From Prinia subflava (Eukaryota > Chordata > Aves > Passeriformes > Cisticolidae): a stretch of 64,000 nucleotides of DNA. Shown here in pieces: positions 61,200 through 64,000 of this stretch. How positions within the stretch are numbered: position 1 is the first letter of the stretch; each line of letters begins with the position of its first letter. The notes under the pieces are model-generated. The model saw only the letters and a program-made list of their open reading frames with translations, was not told the origin of the DNA and made no database searches. The position numbers were made by a program, and so were the translations under genes. The DNA is taken from positions 146,205,378-146,269,377 of the forward strand of contig NC_086247.1 of assembly GCF_021018805.1 (NCBI RefSeq), read 5' to 3'.

Positions 61200-61640
61200 A
61201 AGAGCTCCATTTTTTCCATTAATTTTGGGTATCTTATTGGTATAACATTTCTTTATACACTTTCATAAGAGACCTAATACTTTCAGATCCATAATTCAGC
61301 CTCAGCTACAGCAGAAGAAACTGTTGCCTTTTATGACAGAGCTAATAAACTCAGGTTTGCCACATAAGCCATGTCTGAGGAGGGAAGTTATAATTTGTAA
61401 TTTCCAGAATATCTACCAAATAGTCTGAAGCTGCATTGCAATATACCCAACAGGAAATCAGCAGGCCCCCTGTAAAATGACATTAGAGCCTCAGAGATAG
61501 AATATGCAGCAATTATAAAGCAGACACACAGGCGTCACATTTCTCATAAGCGTCATTAAAATTAAATTAGAAACAACACTTCAAAGATAACAGATCATAT
61601 TTTGCTTTAGCATTATCTTGTTTCTCTGGGGCTTAATAAT
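61200..61640. promoter_or_regulatory. AT-rich candidate conserved non-coding stretch
   Basis: Non-repetitive AT-rich DNA with ATTA/TAAT cores and GATAA and TTTATG motifs, for example around 61510-61570 (AATTATAAAG, then GCGTCATTAAAATTAAATTAG). Composition alone suggests a possible conserved element. Confidence 0.2.
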
Positions 61641-63176
61641 TTCCAGAGAGAAAATTCAGATCATCTCAGATCCACCAGGCTTTCTGGAGTTTGCCCTGTG
61701 GTACCCAGGAGAAAGTTCTGGTCAGAGTCATTGACTACATAATTTGGGTCATATCCCCTTGTTCATTTTCCTCCAGGCTTTGTCACAACAAAATCAGCCA
61801 AGGGTGAGCAGCTGGGTTCTTGTAAAACTTAACACAAATGGCTGCACAGACATCCTGTGACCACTCATGAACCTGGAGTCAGTGGCTACACAACGCTCGT
61901 GTTGCTGTTCATGCCTTAACCTCTGCCATCAAGAAATCTCCAGAAAATTGCTTCAAATAATGCAACTTCTTTAACTGTAGAATTAAAAAAGCAGATTTAG
62001 ACCAATGTTCTCCAGCTACACATCTCGAATTGGCCCAGAAAGAACCTGAGTTAGAGCTGAGTGCAGACACTGAAAGAGAGACAGTAAAAAAGAAGAAATA
62101 AGTAAGAGAACCTTGGGGAAATTAAAATGAAATGAAACTCCAAGGAGCTAAATTAAATAACTGTGACACCATTAAAGTGCTAAGGGAGCTCGTAGGAGGC
62201 ATTTGCAGAAGAAGTTGGGGGATCTCTGGACCCGGATGGTCAATGAGGTGTTACAGCACAGCAGCTCAGGGTGTGGCTAAAGCTCAATGCCACATCCAGG
62301 GTCACACAGCATGGACAGCAGCTATTCCACAGGAAGGGGAATCCACAGGAAAGGATGCAGCTGCTGAAGGAGAACCAGGAGATAGGAAGAGCATTTTGAG
62401 TCGGGTGCCTGTTGCCAAGCTGCCCAAGGAGCCTCGGTGGGGACATGTCCCCATGGGGCCAGATGGGGTGATTTCAAGAGAGGGCAGGCTCTGATCATCT
62501 CCACAGCCTGGTCAGCTCCTTCTCATCCTCCCTGAGGGTGGGATGTGGGGTGGAAGGGGCAGGGAGAGGTGGCTGTCCACCCTGGGAAAGCTGGAAGGGT
62601 CTCCAATGCACTTTTATGATGTTTGCATTTTTCTTCTGGGGCAGGGCATGCAGTCAGGTCTTTGCAAACCCTGCTGGTTTGATTGCCAAGTGTTAATCAG
62701 ACCCTGAACAGAAGGAATTCTTAAAAGAATTGCTTCAAAACCTTTTTGCAATTTTCTTTGATATTTCTGACAAAGTCTATTGTCAATAAAAAGCAAGAGA
62801 AATTCAGAAATTGGTTACATATAGTTTTCATCCTTAGAAGCAAGAAAACTCTGGAATGGGGGTGGCAGGAATAAAAAATGAAAGAGCACATGGACTTGGT
62901 GACAGAACCAGAGGCAGTATAGGTACAACCCTTTATAGGTAATGCTTGAAACAGGGAGTGAGATCTCTTTATTTCATTGGCAAAGACTTTTTCTAGCTCC
63001 AAGTTGCCAATCTAGTAAAATTTTGTTTCCAGTCTCCACTTTATAAGCCCCTCTCTGCTCCCTTGTGGCATCTTCATGCTGATGTAGCGTTGCATTCTTG
63101 CCTCCTTTTTGTTCTTTAGATCAGCCTGAAATTCTCTCAGTCATACTTATTGTGTACTGTAAATGCAGGTTTTCCA
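61641..63176. other. Intergenic, unique sequence
   Basis: Single-copy DNA. A 120-codon plus-strand frame (62132-62494) has no recognisable domain and is overlapped by minus-strand frames. Confidence 0.55.
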
Positions 63177-63559
63177 GGGGGAGGGAGGGAGGGAGGGAGG
63201 GAGGGAGGAAGGGAGGAAGGGAGGAAGGGAGGAAGGAAGGAAGGAAGGAAGGAAGGAAGGAAGGAAGGAAGGAAGGAAGGAAGGAAGGAAGGAAGGAAGG
63301 AAGGAAGGAAGGAAGGAAGGAAGGAAGGAAGGAAGGAAGGAAGGAAGGAAGGAAGGAAGGAAGGAAGGAAGGAAGGAAGGAAGGAAGGAAGGAAGGAAGG
63401 AAGGAAGGAAGGAAGGAAGGAAGGAAGGAAGGAAGGAAGGAAGGAAGGAAGGAAGGAAGGAAGGGAGGAAGGGAGGGAGGGAGGGAGGGAGGGAGGGAGG
63501 GAGGAAGGGAGGAAGGGAGGAAGGGAGGAAGGAAGGAAGGAAGGAAGGAAGGAAGGAAG
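63177..63559. repeat. Purine-only (GGAA)n/(GGGA)n array
   Basis: About 380 bp contain only A and G on the plus strand. The layout is roughly symmetric: GGGA copies, then mixed GGAA/GGGA, then a long pure GGAA core (about 63230-63460), mixed units, GGGA copies again, mixed units and GGAA at the right end. Long open frames (Lys-Glu-Gly-Arg on plus, Leu-Pro-Ser-Phe on minus) are repeat artefacts. A homopurine mirror tract of this type can form triplex DNA. Confidence 0.97.
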
Positions 63560-64000
63560 ACAAATAAATCAAGGGAGCTAAACTGATGGTCCTGCTAGGG
63601 AAAAACACAAACTGGCCCAGGAAATGGGAGAGGTTGGCCCTTACCCAGTTTCAGTTTTAGTATTTTGGCCATTCTTTGAAAAAGGTCAACTAGCTTAAAA
63701 CTGTAGTATTCAAACAGGAATATCCAAAGGGCTCTAGGCTGCCCTCCAGATCCCCCTGCTCCTGGAGTGTCCCTGTTGTGCACAGGGCTGGGGCTGAGGG
63801 ACTCTGGGGCACTGCATCAGTGCTTCTCTTCCTTAAAACTCAGGGGTGGAACCAAAACCCTTCCCTAAAGTGGAAACACCCTCTGAGGTGGGGCTGCATT
63901 CCTTCACTGAGCATCTCCAGGAAGGGCATGGACAGCAGATCCCCATGCTGAGGTGAGGATCAGGCGCTGCTTCAGAGAGCAGGGGACACCTGGTGGTGTC
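63560..64000. other. Intergenic, unique sequence to the right edge
   Basis: Single-copy DNA. Nothing recognised. Confidence 0.6.

Noticed and set aside
63098..63608. Lys/Glu/Gly/Arg-rich and Leu/Pro/Ser/Phe-rich open frames
   Set aside because: Translation of the GGAA/GGGA array.
4976..64000. HTR5A, the expected next gene upstream of INSIG1
   Set aside because: No frame on either strand shows the conserved rhodopsin-family receptor motifs, so the gene must lie beyond the window.

Overview
The window is vertebrate nuclear DNA, most likely from a bird and probably a songbird. The evidence is the avian form of INSIG1, several 3'-end fragments of the CR1 LINE family typical of birds, and two solo LTRs of endogenous-retrovirus types that I recognise from bird genomes. 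Apart from these and a set of tandem repeats the sequence is mostly unique. No bacterial-type operons, CRISPR arrays, rRNA or tRNA genes were seen.

Region 1 (1-4.7 kb): the 5' part of INSIG1 on the minus strand, running off the left edge. It comprises a TATA-containing CpG-island promoter, a short inferred non-coding exon 1 (about 4295-4249), coding exon 2 (3949-3535), coding exon 3 (915-791) and the start of coding exon 4 (145-1). These encode residues 1-228 of an expected ~278. INSIG1 is the ER-membrane sterol sensor partner that retains SCAP/SREBP and promotes HMG-CoA reductase degradation. Intron 2 holds a 30-31 bp G-rich minisatellite and a second CpG-rich block with two CCAAT boxes, GC boxes and an SRE-like site. 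A CR1 fragment abuts the upstream edge of the promoter island.

Region 2 (4.98-64 kb): I find no convincing protein-coding exon. In other vertebrates the side upstream of INSIG1 faces HTR5A across a long intergenic interval, which fits. This part holds CR1 fragments (7.8-8.7, 26.1, 36.9-37.1, 41.2-41.5, 50.7, 60.3 and 60.5-60.7 kb), two solo LTRs (45.4-46.0 kb minus; about 55.3-55.8 kb plus), and several AT-rich, TAAT-rich stretches that look like candidate conserved enhancers (35.2, 39.3-40.0, 59.8-60.1, 61.2-61.6 kb).

Region 3, the unusual DNA: a 2-kb satellite of ~102 copies of a 20-bp unit at 17.34-19.38 kb, with an internal 681-bp higher-order duplication; a 24-copy heptamer array at 14.0 kb; a spacer-free near-perfect 124-bp palindrome at 47.73-47.85 kb, followed by AT-rich DNA and about 37 copies of TATAA; a perfect 16-bp hairpin at 58.54 kb; and a 380-bp purine-only GGAA/GGGA tract at 63.2-63.6 kb. 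The long apparent reading frames over these arrays are repeat artefacts, not genes. No new multi-gene system is visible. The best leads are the palindrome/AT array, the 20-bp satellite and the possible second regulatory block inside INSIG1.
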